Part shown: positions 17,891-27,328 of the stretch, one piece after another | How positions within the stretch are numbered: the stretch's first letter is position 1 | Layout of the letters: each line of letters opens with the position of its first letter | Notes under the pieces: model-generated | What the model was told of the DNA's origin: nothing | What the model saw: the letters and a program-made list of their open reading frames with translations, nothing else | Databases searched by the model: none | Program-made: the position numbers and the translations under genes | Assembly: GCF_018739885.1 (NCBI RefSeq) | Contig: NZ_JADOES010000005.1 | Span: forward strand, 97,340 to 161,339 | Length of the DNA stretch: 64,000 nucleotides | DNA from: Leptothoe spongobia TAU-MAC 1115 | GTDB taxonomy: Bacteria; Cyanobacteriota; Cyanobacteriia; Phormidesmidales; Phormidesmidaceae | Reading direction: 5' to 3'

Positions 17891-19048
17891 TTACCCATAG
17901 CGATCCACCACCTCGTCATAAATCATCTCTAGCTGACGAGTATTTTTAGATAGATCAAAGTTAGTAGCCACATGGGCCTGCCCAGCTAGCGCAAATTTCT
18001 GTCGCAGATCTGCATCCTCAAGTAATCGAATCAAATCTTGAGTCAGTTGTTCAGTATCTTTTTCAGGTGCCAGCAAACCGGTTTCGCCATGGATGACAGC
18101 TTCAGGAATGCCGCCTGTGGCAAAGCTAACAACAGGTAGTCCCATGGCCTGAGCCTCAGCAAAAACCATGCCAAACCCTTCGGCATCGCCTGACCGGGCA
18201 ATAATGCTGGGACCGCAAAATACCTGAGCCCGATTCATCCAATAACATACTTGGTCGGGGGATTGTTTCCCTAGAAACTGGACACGCACTGAAAGCTGAT
18301 GGGCCAGGGTTTGGAGGTGCGATCGCAAAGCCCCATCACCAATAATCACCAGTTGTACCTGAGGTATCTGACCCTGCACAGATGCCATGGCACGGACCAG
18401 ATAGTCCACCCCTTTTTTCTCAACCAATCGTCCAACAAATAGCACAATCGGCTCTCGTTCTTGATCTAACCGGGGTTGAAACCGCTGTCGATCAATGCCG
18501 ATATAGTGCACCACAATCTTGTCATCAGCTGCCCCCCTAAGCAGCAACTGATGACGAATAAACTCTGATACAGCAATGATGCGATGGGCCTTCGATAGTA
18601 CCTGATCTCGCTTGTACAGCAGCAACAGTCGAAAGACATCACCCTGATCACGAATCGTGGTCCAAGCAGGCGTATCCCAAGTAGCGTCATATCCATGGAA
18701 AGTGACCACAAGGGGAAGATTGAGTTGCTGGCATAGGGGCAACACCAAACCGCCATCACTCCCAAAATGAGCATGCATTAGTACCGGAGTATGCTGCTTC
18801 AGCACCCTAACCCACTGGGGATGAACTGCACCGCCAAACTTATATAGCCCCTGCCAAAGACGCCTAAAAGGGCGGCCAAGGGCAAGGGTCTCACCTAAGA
18901 TAATAGTGTTCTGGTGCTCAAGGTACGCTGTTAAGCGACGAGTACCCACATAGACCGGACCATAACGCGATAGACTTCCCCCCTGGGCAGGAATAAAGGT
19001 CTCCGAGTAGGGTAAAAGTTGGTCACGATAGATTAGAACCGTGGGCAT
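17891..19048 (-). CDS. Glycosyltransferase family 4 protein
   Basis: The 385-aa enzyme is a GT-B fold retaining glycosyltransferase. The N-terminal half contains LMHAHFGSDGGLVLPLC and VVTFHGYDAT. The C-terminal half has LFVGRLVEKKGVDYLVRAM (nucleotide-sugar binding) and the EX7E region GDAEGFGMVFAEAQAMGLP. It is colanic-acid WcaL-like in layout. It lies 21 bases downstream of the GT2 gene on the same strand and is probably cotranscribed. Expected role is addition of a sugar to an exopolysaccharide repeat unit at the inner membrane. Confidence 0.88.
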   Translation of the reverse strand: MPTVLIYRDQLLPYSETFIPAQGGSLSRYGPVYVGTRRLTAYLEHQNTIILGETLALGRPFRRLWQGLYKFGGAVHPQWVRVLKQHTPVLMHAHFGSDGGLVLPLCQQLNLPLVVTFHGYDATWDTPAWTTIRDQGDVFRLLLLYKRDQVLSKAHRIIAVSEFIRHQLLLRGAADDKIVVHYIGIDRQRFQPRLDQEREPIVLFVGRLVEKKGVDYLVRAMASVQGQIPQVQLVIIGDGALRSHLQTLAHQLSVRVQFLGKQSPDQVCYWMNRAQVFCGPSIIARSGDAEGFGMVFAEAQAMGLPVVSFATGGIPEAVIHGETGLLAPEKDTEQLTQDLIRLLEDADLRQKFALAGQAHVATNFDLSKNTRQLEMIYDEVVDRYG

Positions 19049-19069
19049 GGGGGAGGGCTGCCTTTTTTG

Positions 19070-20149
19070 CTAAACCTTGTCCACGTCCAGAACTGGAGTT
19101 TTACCGTGGGAGAAACCACAGGTTTCAACTTGGACGTGGTTTAGGTCACTTTCTTTTTCGTCGACTGGATTAGACCTAAGACGGGTAGTGATATATCTAG
19201 TGAAATAACGTTTCCAAGCATAGATTGGGCTGAGAAAACTACTAATAAACAGCTGTAGCTCAGCCGCTGACACAACATCCTGACGTAAGTGGCGATGATG
19301 TTTGATCAAATGCTGCAGCAATTTACGCCCATCATTTCCCATGAACAAAAGGGTTAACAATAAACGCTTCCAAAAGCTTGTACCAACCATCCGAGTAGCA
19401 TACTTACTGAGACCAATCCCATGGAAAAACCGAAGTAAATAGCTGCGTTCAAATCGCCAGCTGGGAATCTGATGCTCAATTTGCATCAACGGATTAAACC
19501 ATATTTCCCAACCAGCTTTCTTCAAGTACAACAACGCCTCTACATCTTCCCCCTTAAAATTCAAGGAGTCTCCCACCGGACCTTGACGCATTAGAGAGTT
19601 GGGCACATGCTTTAGCCACGCCTGTCGTAAAATCACCAGCCCAGCTCCGGGAGGGACTAAATTACTCATAGCCCGCCATCCTGTGGTAAAACAAATCACT
19701 TCATCTCGCTCTACCACTGGTATAAATTGAGCAATGCGCTCAAAATTTACTGGCGGTGCAGTCTCATAGTTCGGATGAATCTGACTACCAAAGGCGGCAG
19801 CTTGGGGATGTAGAACTCCAAAGTCATAGGCCGACTGCACCCAGTCAAGACTAGGAACATTATCATCATCCAAAAAGCCAATCCAAGTACCTGCCGCCTC
19901 CGCAATTGCCCGTCGACGAGCAAACGCAGCACCTTGCTGCGTTTCAAGTACATACTTTAGAGGACAAGCTGTCCATCTCTGCTGATACATCTGAACAATA
20001 TCAGCAGTCCCATCAATGCTATTATTATCTACGATAATTATTTCCCAGTCGATGCTATCAGCAATACTCTGAGCACTGAGAGCGTCTAAAATCTTCGGTA
20101 AGATCAAAGCACCGTTATAGAGACGAATAGCAACCGAAAAATCAACCAT
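19070..20149 (-). CDS. Glycosyltransferase family 2, HpsE-like
   Basis: The 359-aa protein begins with a GT-A nucleotide-binding region (SVAIRLYNGALILPKILDAL) followed by IIIVDNNSIDGTADIVQMY. The DXD-like metal site lies in WIGFLDDDNVPSLDW. It resembles the hormogonium polysaccharide glycosyltransferase HpsE of filamentous cyanobacteria in size and motifs, though the hps cluster is not seen here, so no symbol is given. It heads a two-gene operon with the GT4 gene. Inverted repeats at 20178-20228 lie just upstream of its start. Confidence 0.8.
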   Translation of the reverse strand: MVDFSVAIRLYNGALILPKILDALSAQSIADSIDWEIIIVDNNSIDGTADIVQMYQQRWTACPLKYVLETQQGAAFARRRAIAEAAGTWIGFLDDDNVPSLDWVQSAYDFGVLHPQAAAFGSQIHPNYETAPPVNFERIAQFIPVVERDEVICFTTGWRAMSNLVPPGAGLVILRQAWLKHVPNSLMRQGPVGDSLNFKGEDVEALLYLKKAGWEIWFNPLMQIEHQIPSWRFERSYLLRFFHGIGLSKYATRMVGTSFWKRLLLTLLFMGNDGRKLLQHLIKHHRHLRQDVVSAAELQLFISSFLSPIYAWKRYFTRYITTRLRSNPVDEKESDLNHVQVETCGFSHGKTPVLDVDKV

Positions 20150-20177
20150 AGATCAAGTAAGGCTACAATCGCCTAGG

Positions 20178-20228
20178 TACCCATAGAAACGATCTGTTTT
20201 GCTTGACCCCACATCTAATCTATGGGTA
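20178..20228. promoter_or_regulatory. 10-bp inverted repeat upstream of GT2 operon
   Basis: TACCCATAGA (20178-20187) and TCTATGGGTA (20219-20228) are perfectly complementary with a 31-base spacer. The element lies 29-79 bases upstream of the GT2 start on the minus strand, so it could be an operator pair or a 5'-UTR stem. Confidence 0.4.
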
Positions 20229-20514
20229 GCCAAATTGAAGATGACCATGGTTAATCCATAGTAGTGCGCAGACTCATAACATCGAATCCAAGCACTGAGT
20301 CACAAAACTAGACCAAAAGGACTACTACATAAGGGATACACCCTATACCAGCAAAACCGGTATAGTTTCAAAATTTACGACTTAATTACCATTTGATTAA
20401 GCAATTGAGCATAGGGTACCCAGATCGCCATGAGTGGGTATCCCCTCAACTTTCAAGTCAATCTACAAAGTTGACCAAATAACCTATTCCTCAAATCACC
20501 AACAGCAAAACAAA

Positions 20515-20576
20515 AGCCCCTGACAAAAGTCATTAGACGCTGCCTAATAACTTTTTGTCAGGGGCTCTTTAGAAAA
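20515..20576 (-). terminator. Long-stem terminator after the H1-like gene
   Basis: AAAGCCCCTGACAAAAGT and ACTTTTTGTCAGGGGCTCTTT form a long stem with further pairing around a GCTGCC loop. On the minus strand it ends GGGGCTTTTGTTTTG, giving a U-rich tail about 120 bases after the stop at 20697. It may also work on the plus strand. Confidence 0.85.
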
Positions 20577-20696
20577 TGCAGTAGTGAGTGACTCTTAAAC
20601 TAGGTCCAAGCCAAAGCACAGAGCTTCTTCTACAGCAAAACTACAGCCCTGAATAAGGACAAGACTTTAACTTATATTAAAAAAGCACAAACCTCT

Positions 20697-21350
20697 CTAG
20701 GACAAGGCTTTCTTGCTCATGCTGTACTTACCGCCGCGACCACGGTACCACTCGCTAGTACGGGCACCAGCAGACAAGATATTGGAAACTCGATTGCGCG
20801 CCTTTAAAAAGGTGGCCTTGGGCATATCACTCTTAAAGATTGCTTCCATTACCTCAGCAATTTTGAATGCCTCGTCGGGTTGAGCCTTTAGAATGTTAGC
20901 AACAACATCAGGCAGGGGAGTCTTCCGGAAAGGATCTTGAACATAACGCTGCCAGTTGGGAGACTTACCACCGCGAGGCTTACGAGTGGCCTTAGCAGCA
21001 GGCTCTGCTTTAGCTGCCTTAGCTTTAGTGGCTGGCTTAGTTTTAGTAGCCGCCTTAGCTTTAGTGGCTGTTTTTGTAGAACCTGGCTTACGCCCACGAC
21101 GTTTACCCGGTTTCTTAGCAGGAGCTGCCTCAGGCTCAGGTTCACTAACGCTAGCGACTGCATTCGTTAGGATTTCAGTGACACTGGCTGCAACACCATT
21201 AGAACCACCAGTCGACTGAAACATATCAATAACAGTCTTGAGACCGTCACGCTGCTTCTCTGTATCAGAAAGCTGACCACTTAGTGCCTCAATTTGAGAA
21301 GCAAGTTGGGATTCAACTTCCTTGAGCTGATCAAGGACATTGTTAGCCAT
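20697..21350 (-). CDS. H1/AT-hook-like basic protein with coiled coil and C-terminal winged-helix-like domain
   Basis: The 217-aa protein has three parts. An N-terminal coiled coil spans about 3-45 (VLDQLKEVESQLASQIEALS). A Lys/Ala/Thr-rich tail spans about 75-125, with the AT-hook-like KRRGRKPGS and histone-H1-style AKAKA repeats. A C-terminal domain (about 130-215; LPDVVANILKAQPDEAFKIA, SEWYRGRGGKYSM) resembles a small winged helix. The composition points to DNA binding and a nucleoid or chromatin-like role. The combination is found in cyanobacteria, but I do not recall an assigned function. It is monocistronic, with its own terminator. Confidence 0.75.
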   Translation of the reverse strand: MANNVLDQLKEVESQLASQIEALSGQLSDTEKQRDGLKTVIDMFQSTGGSNGVAASVTEILTNAVASVSEPEPEAAPAKKPGKRRGRKPGSTKTATKAKAATKTKPATKAKAAKAEPAAKATRKPRGGKSPNWQRYVQDPFRKTPLPDVVANILKAQPDEAFKIAEVMEAIFKSDMPKATFLKARNRVSNILSAGARTSEWYRGRGGKYSMSKKALS

Positions 21351-21904
21351 ATCGGATTAAACCTCACTTTGTTGCAATGAATGGAGCGACTTTTGAGAAA
21401 GACAATCTCATTTGTTTTTTAATTCTACAAACATATAGCACTAATTCAACAAGTTTTTAACACCAAAAAGATACCCAAGCACAAAAAAGTAATATCACTG
21501 GAAGTATTTTTTACCGGCCAACAACCTAAAATTACGCGCCCAACTGAATCTAGCAACGACTGTTTTCAAGGGTAATGCGATGGGAACAGGAAAGCACACC
21601 GAAACCCAAAGCCCTTTATTATCAAACCCTTCAGCTAAAACAACCTGCAAACAACAGCCTACCTAGAACTGATCGAGAGGAACTTATTTGGCTTTTCACG
21701 ACCCCATCCCCTGTCTCCGTCCGCCTTATTATTCCTTGGGAAAGAATTATGGAAAACGTCTCTAAAAATTTAGATAATCTAACAATACAAACTCTTAACC
21801 ATGGGCGAAGTCTCCCTTTAAAAAAGAACAAAAGTAGTTCATGAGAACTACTTTTGTTCTTTCGTTACTGACTTAGGGAACTAAGTCTGTCTATTCAAGG
21901 CTAA
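21351..21904. other. Intergenic region between H1-like gene and hisA
   Basis: This holds the AT-rich upstream (promoter) region of the minus-strand H1-like gene and the hisA terminator. An 89-codon open frame at 21575-21844 runs into the left arm of that terminator and shows no family features, so it was not called. Confidence 0.5.
21823..21862 (-). terminator. hisA terminator, 18-bp perfect stem
   Basis: AAAGAACAAAAGTAGTTC (21823-21840) pairs perfectly with GAACTACTTTTGTTCTTT (21845-21862) around loop ATGA. On the minus strand it runs into TTCTTTTTTAAA, a good U-tail, about 43 bases after the hisA stop. Confidence 0.9.
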
Positions 21905-22678
21905 TTATCCCCAACGGGTTGAGGGTAGATCGGGGGGAACATCTTGAAGTCGACCTGGGCCAATGGCCTTAATGGCTTCGACGAGATCAACATTGCCAGT
22001 GTAGAGAGCTTTGCCAACAATCACCCCGCTGACCCCCAAAGGAGCCACTCCTAACAGAGTAAGCAAATCGGTCATAGAACTGACACCACCTGAAGCAATG
22101 ACCGGTGTATCAATCTTTTCGGCCAGTTCTCTAAGGGCTTCTAAATTGGGTCCTTTAAGCGTGCCATCTCGCTTGATATCGGTATAAATAATGGCAGCGG
22201 CTCCCAGGTCTCCCATCCGACGAGCAAGATCGTCGGCCATAACAGTGGATGTCTCCAGCCAACCACGGGTGGCAACTCTGCCATCACGGGCATCAATCCC
22301 GACAAAAATACGCCCTGGGAATTCGGTACTCAGTTCTCCCACTAAGTCAGGATTCTCAACAGCTACAGTGCCTAGAATGGCGTACTGTACGCCCAGATCA
22401 AATAACTCCTTAACACGATTGCGATCGCGTAGTCCTCCGCCCACTTGCACCGGGACATCAACGGCCTTAACAATCTCGGTAATTGCCTGCCAATTCTCAG
22501 GTTTACCGGCCTTAGCACCGTCTAAATCCACCAAGTGAATGCGCGATGCTCCCTGCTCAGCCCAGCGACAAGCAACAGCAACCGGATCGTCATCAAAGAC
22601 CTGGGATTGTTCATAGTCTCCTTGAAACAAACGAACACAGCGACCGCCGAGTAAATCAATGGCAGGGATCACGTCCAT
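21905..22678 (-). CDS. hisA: ProFAR isomerase (HisA)
   Basis: The 257-aa TIM-barrel enzyme is 1-(5-phosphoribosyl)-5-[(5-phosphoribosylamino)methylideneamino]imidazole-4-carboxamide isomerase, the fourth step of histidine synthesis. The N-terminal catalytic Asp is in [20 protein letters not shown], the second in the [16 protein letters not shown] segment. The two phosphate loops are VQVGGGLRD and VIASGGVSS. It is full length and monocistronic, with a perfect hairpin terminator downstream. Confidence 0.96.
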   Translation of the reverse strand: MDVIPAIDLLGGRCVRLFQGDYEQSQVFDDDPVAVACRWAEQGASRIHLVDLDGAKAGKPENWQAITEIVKAVDVPVQVGGGLRDRNRVKELFDLGVQYAILGTVAVENPDLVGELSTEFPGRIFVGIDARDGRVATRGWLETSTVMADDLARRMGDLGAAAIIYTDIKRDGTLKGPNLEALRELAEKIDTPVIASGGVSSMTDLLTLLGVAPLGVSGVIVGKALYTGNVDLVEAIKAIGPGRLQDVPPDLPSTRWG

Positions 22679-22863
22679 AACTAGAATCCACCGTTATATA
22701 AGAATGAGTAATGAATCAAATTGTACAGAAAAAGGTGAAGCCACCAGAATCGAGAAGAACGTTTAACCTCCGTCGGTTAGTCCCTGACTGGCGTTTAACA
22801 ATCAACGACTAACGACTATCTTCCATAAACTTTCCCGCGTTAAATTGGTGCCCATCTTTACTC

Positions 22864-23682
22864 TTAAAGATTGTCCGTAATGTTATCGATCAGTTGCAAA
22901 ATCTGGTCTCGATCCGGCGCACTGGGACTGTAGGCTAAATACGTCTCCAAGTCACTACGAGCGGCCAACAGGTTTTGCAATTGATAATGCACCAGCCCTC
23001 GATCGCGACTGTTGCTGGGCTCATTGGGAAATAGCAGCAATAGATAGTCGAGAAATATCAGCGTATTGGATAAATCACGCCGATTTAGATAAATCAGTTT
23101 CAGATTGTTGAGTAGCCGAGCCAACAAAGCTTTGGTAGGAATCGGTGCCAGGTAGGTGGAACTCCAGGCTGCATTCACACCGTATAACCGCTGAAAGATT
23201 GCCTGACAGTCTGGTTCAAAGAGGACTTCCCCCTGATTAAACGGGTCTATATACACCTCCATATCCTCTATGGTGGGGCACACCAAAAAATGTCCTGGCA
23301 TACCCACCCCTACCAGGGGAAATCCTAGACGTTGAGATACTTCCAAATAGACAAGTGCCAGGGTAATAGGAATCCCTAATCGTCTTTCTAGAACTCGATT
23401 GAGATAGCTATTGTCGGGATCGTAATAATCAATTTGGTTACCACTAAACCCCAGTTCTGTATAGAGATATTGATTGATCGCCTGGATCGTTTTCAGCGGA
23501 TAAGTAGAAATGTTGGGACTAATGGCAGCAGCCAGATCATCCAGCTGTCGACAACAGGCATCAGGATCAAGCTCAGGATAAAACTCCTGCGCCGGGCAGA
23601 GAGCGGCTGCAGCCAGATCCAACGTAGGCTGGGCAATCAGATAACGAAACCGCTGTCGGGCCTGGGAAAAGCTCAGAGACAT
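22864..23682 (-). CDS. SirB1-family transglutaminase-like/TPR protein
   Basis: The product (272 aa from ATG 23682) matches the SirB1 layout. An N-terminal domain contains TIQAINQYLYTELGFSGN and LNRVLERRLGIPITLALVYL. GVGMPGHFLV holds the His of the degenerate transglutaminase-like fold. A C-terminal TPR-like helical part carries SRDRGLVHYQLQNLLAARSD. The family is widespread, is often near protein-synthesis genes, and has no firm function. An in-frame TTG at 23694 would add four residues; the ATG giving MSLSFSQARQRF is preferred. Confidence 0.85.
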   Translation of the reverse strand: MSLSFSQARQRFRYLIAQPTLDLAAAALCPAQEFYPELDPDACCRQLDDLAAAISPNISTYPLKTIQAINQYLYTELGFSGNQIDYYDPDNSYLNRVLERRLGIPITLALVYLEVSQRLGFPLVGVGMPGHFLVCPTIEDMEVYIDPFNQGEVLFEPDCQAIFQRLYGVNAAWSSTYLAPIPTKALLARLLNNLKLIYLNRRDLSNTLIFLDYLLLLFPNEPSNSRDRGLVHYQLQNLLAARSDLETYLAYSPSAPDRDQILQLIDNITDNL

Positions 23683-23772
23683 TGAATGGAACAATCAAAT
23701 ACAGGCTGGGTTAATGCATGGCGGCCATGGCTGATCGGAGAGTAACCCAACAAAAGACATCAGGATCAACAT

Positions 23773-25347
23773 TTACATAGAATCTTCGCCCAAATGCGAA
23801 TCCTCGCCCGAATGCGCACCATAATCACCACCGCTACCATATACCAGTGACTCTCTCCATCGTCGCCAATAGTAACCAGCCCCCTGAGGTGCGGCCGACA
23901 GCACGCGATTTAACGCACTGTAAACCGCCAAACCAAGATAATGTCCGGTCCAGTCAAAAACTGCTGGAATACCCACATGGGGCAGAATCTTGGTAATCAG
24001 CATGGGGTGATAAACCGTGGTGCGCAGTAGCGTCTTCGCCAAAGGTAAAAATTGCACCACATCTTGCAAAAACGGACGCAGCACTGGCTCCCCCAAAGCA
24101 GCCATATCTTGAAAAATAGTCGTCAGGAGGCTGTTGATCTGATTCTCATCAAGCGACTGATTGATCCCCAGGCTCATCGCCTTTTGAAACAGCCAGGTGA
24201 CCGCAATATTGGGCTGGTAGGGCTGTAACCAGCCTAAAGCAGATGCACTGAGTTGATCCTGTCTCAGGGCATCATCAACGCCCTCGGTGAGACGCTCCAG
24301 GTGTCGAATCATGGCCCCAAATCCTCCAAAACTCAGAGGAGACTGGTGGCCACTGGCATCTCCCACGGCCAGTAAGCGATCCCAACCAAACCTTAGAGGG
24401 CTGTTGCGATAGGCTGGGAAGAACCCAAACAGGGCTCGCCTAACCTGAAGCTGCTCCAGGCATATCCCCTGATACTCAGGTAACAGGTCAAAGTAGTCCT
24501 CAAAAAGGTCTTCTAGACTGATCCGGTCAGGGTGAGCATCCAGATAGGTAAACAGATAGGTAGTGCGGCCATCACGGGCAGGAAATGCCTCCCAAAAATA
24601 TTGACACTGGCGTTTAATCGGAGTGAATGAGGCGATCAAGTCCCCCGTTTTATTATCGTTGTAGCCAGTGGCGCAGGTCCCTACCACCAGACAAACAGCA
24701 TCAGGGGATTTCCCCTGGCGCGCCTGCTGCACAATAGGTGAGAAATGCCCCATCGTATCAATCAACAGCCGAGCGGTTAGGGAACGCTCTCCAGCGGTTA
24801 CGAGCACTCCATCAGGAGCCACCCGAGCAGCCGAGAATGGGGTGTGTTCTAAAAGTTCACCACCTGCAGCTAGAAAGACCTGCTTGAGCTTTTCTAGTAG
24901 GTATACTGGGTCAATACCGACATTGAGGATATCGCTTACCCAAAGATCCTCACCACCGCCAAAGCTAATGCGGGCCGGATTATATTCCGTTGCGATCGCT
25001 ACATCCAATTCCGCCTCACTCAAAAGACCTAGATCAACAAACGTCCTTAACTCACTACGAGAAATATTCCATTCCTGGTCTCGCCCCTTCAGCACACCTC
25101 TTTCTAAGATCGCCACCCGCCATCCTCGACGAACCAGCGTAGCCCCCAACAAAATCCCCAAAGTGCTGCCGCAAATAATCACATCGTAGGCGTCATGCTT
25201 TCCCCCCAAAGGTTCTGCCTGAGTAGACACCACATCTGGAATCGGAATTTTGCCATGGCGATAGTGATGCCATAGAGCATCTGCCCGTTGCAGCCCCCCA
25301 TAAGGATTACCAGGAAGTGATTGAAGAATCGTTCGAGTGTGAGACAT
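23773..25347 (-). CDS. cruP: CruP-type lycopene cyclase paralog (FAD-dependent)
   Basis: The 524-aa flavoprotein has a dinucleotide-binding motif YDVIICGSTLGILLGATLV at about residue 53 and an ERG acidic end. CruA/CruP-type signatures are WNISRSELRTFVDLG, LNVGIDPVYLLEKLK and GHQSPLSFGGFGAMIRHLER. CruA cyclises lycopene to carotenes; CruP is its paralog in cyanobacteria and plants, with a role in limiting carotenoid epoxide/oxidative damage in Arabidopsis. The next gene upstream on the same strand is a membrane protein about 180 bases away. The CruP rather than CruA assignment is from size and motif memory. Confidence 0.75.
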   Translation of the reverse strand: MSHTRTILQSLPGNPYGGLQRADALWHHYRHGKIPIPDVVSTQAEPLGGKHDAYDVIICGSTLGILLGATLVRRGWRVAILERGVLKGRDQEWNISRSELRTFVDLGLLSEAELDVAIATEYNPARISFGGGEDLWVSDILNVGIDPVYLLEKLKQVFLAAGGELLEHTPFSAARVAPDGVLVTAGERSLTARLLIDTMGHFSPIVQQARQGKSPDAVCLVVGTCATGYNDNKTGDLIASFTPIKRQCQYFWEAFPARDGRTTYLFTYLDAHPDRISLEDLFEDYFDLLPEYQGICLEQLQVRRALFGFFPAYRNSPLRFGWDRLLAVGDASGHQSPLSFGGFGAMIRHLERLTEGVDDALRQDQLSASALGWLQPYQPNIAVTWLFQKAMSLGINQSLDENQINSLLTTIFQDMAALGEPVLRPFLQDVVQFLPLAKTLLRTTVYHPMLITKILPHVGIPAVFDWTGHYLGLAVYSALNRVLSAAPQGAGYYWRRWRESLVYGSGGDYGAHSGEDSHLGEDSM

Positions 25348-25529
25348 AACTAAAAATGACCAGCAAAAAACCTACCGAGAAGACAGGTACCAACAAAGCT
25401 CAAGACAAACACCATGCTGTTGTGGCAGTTGAGGATAAACAGTTACGCTTTAAAACCAGGGTCATGTGTTGATTGGGGCGATCTTCTTCGAGCGTGAGGA
25501 CACTAGGAGTTTCACTCACCCGAATAGCT

Positions 25530-26228
25530 TCAGAGACCATCTGCTACGGCTGGACGCAGTGCTAGATAGAGTGCAGGTCCCAGCAGAGGCAACAGCGAAA
25601 CACTACGCCAGGCCGGAGCAGCAGCACGTCTGGCAATGTCGTCCCACAACAGTCTAGGGGTGAGTAAGGTAAGCATGCAAAAATCCAAGCTCATCACATG
25701 GATAAACTGACTGGTGAAGAACTGGTGAACAAAGTCTTGCCAGGTCTCACTACCATGACTTTGAGTGAGGCCATAGATCATCAGTAGGAGTGTCGCGATC
25801 GCAATGCCAACCCCCAATAACCTATGAGTAAGGCCCCTGAGCAAAGCACTATCTGCCACACGACAGGGGAAAGCACGGGTAGACTTTCTCAGGACCAGAT
25901 AAGGCATGAGGGCAAAGGCTCCAAACCCAAAGGAACCCACCACAAATGGCCAGGCGGGTATGGACTGGTCACACCCATCACTGAGGGCCAAACTGGCATA
26001 GACAACGGGCCACAGTCCCATCAGGTTAAACAAAACAACCACAATCGGGTTGAGATCTGCCCATTGTCCAGTAGACAGCTGACGGATCACATCAAGCGTG
26101 TTGGCCGTGCTGGGTGGGGACAGTAGTACCGCATAAGCAACAAAGCCTAGCCACAGTACTGCCAGAGCCAATGATTGCCATCGTCCTGCTGAGAAAGGTT
26201 CTACAGCAATTCCATTGGGCATATTCAT
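25530..26228 (-). CDS. Multi-pass membrane protein, conserved in cyanobacteria
   Basis: The 232-aa protein has about six hydrophobic segments: near 20-38, 62-80, 92-112, 130-150, 172-190 and 205-225. It ends with LLPLLGPALYLALRPAV, a tail I associate with conserved cyanobacterial/plastid membrane proteins. No catalytic motif is visible. It precedes cruP on the same strand, so a common transcript is possible. Function unknown. Confidence 0.75.
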   Translation of the reverse strand: MNMPNGIAVEPFSAGRWQSLALAVLWLGFVAYAVLLSPPSTANTLDVIRQLSTGQWADLNPIVVVLFNLMGLWPVVYASLALSDGCDQSIPAWPFVVGSFGFGAFALMPYLVLRKSTRAFPCRVADSALLRGLTHRLLGVGIAIATLLLMIYGLTQSHGSETWQDFVHQFFTSQFIHVMSLDFCMLTLLTPRLLWDDIARRAAAPAWRSVSLLPLLGPALYLALRPAVADGL

Positions 26229-26361
26229 ATAGACAGGTTGTGTTGAAAATTTAGACTTTCTTAAGTTTTAAGTTGGTATATCAACCAACGTCAACCATCC
26301 CACCTATTGTACGGGGTGCCGTCTACTCTATAAAAGAGTCACATTAAGGTCCTAACCCGCC

Positions 26362-27291
26362 ATGAGAGTCCATGAGTTCCTGAAGCTATATGAATCAGGG
26401 CACCGAAATTTTAGGGGAGTTAACCTCAGCGGTGCTGATTTATCAAGCTGCATTCTAGTCAATGTTGACCTATCCGGAGCTAATCTCGTCGGCGTCAACT
26501 TCAATCGAGCCTTTCTCACCAAAGGTAAATTTGTTGATGCTCAGCTACAGCGGGCCAATTTACAATTTGCCAAACTCAGTGAAAGTGACTTTAGCCATGC
26601 CAACCTCACTAAGGCTCAGGCGCGTGGAGCATTTTGGATCAAATCTGAACTCTCCTATGCCCGACTTAGTGGCGCTCAGCTAGCCCATGTAAACTTTCGC
26701 CAAAGCCATTTGCACTGCGCCAATTTTTGTGGAGCGACCCTAACGGGAGTAAATCTGCGCCAGTCTCAAGTAAGCGGCGCTAATTTTGCCTGGGCAAATT
26801 TAAGTGAAGCTCGGTTATATGGAGCCAATATTGCGGCAGCACAATTCAGTGGTGTCAAGCTAGAGCACTCTCGGCTTAATGGCCTGGACTTTAGAGGTTG
26901 CGATCTAAACGGAGTTAGTTTTGCCCATGCCCATATGAAGGGGACAAACCTACAACAAGCCAACCTAACAGCGACTAATTTTTCCTATACTCAGCTGCAG
27001 CATGCCAATCTGCAACAGGCTAAACTGGTGGGAGCCAACCTAGAGCACACCCAGCTCCAACGGGCAAATCTTGTTGACGCCGATCTCCGTCGTACCAATA
27101 TCGATCAGGCAAATTTAACCGGAGCCACCCTAACCAATACGCTAGTACAAGATCCTGAATTGAGAGCTGTACAAGCAAATCAAGAATCTATAACCCGAAA
27201 ACCAGTGGTTATTCCCTCCCTCCATACCCAGACACCCATCGCCGCCCCCAGGTTATATATGTCGCTGTCCTCCTCTGTTCTGGTCAAATAA
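26362..27291 (+). CDS. Pentapeptide repeat protein
   Basis: The 309-aa product is built of A(D/N)LXX pentapeptides from about residue 17 to 270 (VNLSGADLSSC, ANLQQAKLVGANLEH), which fold as a right-handed quadrilateral beta-helix. The N-terminal MRVHEFLKLYESGHRNFRGV is the cap-like lead-in also seen in the second pentapeptide protein here (33071). There is no signal peptide, so it is probably cytosolic. The family is abundant in cyanobacteria; the function of this member is unknown. Confidence 0.9.
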   Translation: MRVHEFLKLYESGHRNFRGVNLSGADLSSCILVNVDLSGANLVGVNFNRAFLTKGKFVDAQLQRANLQFAKLSESDFSHANLTKAQARGAFWIKSELSYARLSGAQLAHVNFRQSHLHCANFCGATLTGVNLRQSQVSGANFAWANLSEARLYGANIAAAQFSGVKLEHSRLNGLDFRGCDLNGVSFAHAHMKGTNLQQANLTATNFSYTQLQHANLQQAKLVGANLEHTQLQRANLVDADLRRTNIDQANLTGATLTNTLVQDPELRAVQANQESITRKPVVIPSLHTQTPIAAPRLYMSLSSSVLVK

Positions 27292-27328
27292 ACCAGTTCA
27301 TTTTTCAATACTTATTTTAAGTTCATCT

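Larger units (their letters stand above)
20150..20696. other. Intergenic region rich in inverted repeats
   Basis: These 547 bases hold no gene. They contain the upstream region of the GT2 operon, a 10-bp inverted repeat (20178-20228), a short CTATACC/GGTATAG hairpin (20343-20365) and a strong terminator (20515-20576) for the minus-strand gene at 20697. Confidence 0.6.

Noticed and set aside
21575..21844. 89-codon open frame upstream of the hisA terminator
   Set aside because: Its end is inside the terminator stem and its composition is not protein-like.
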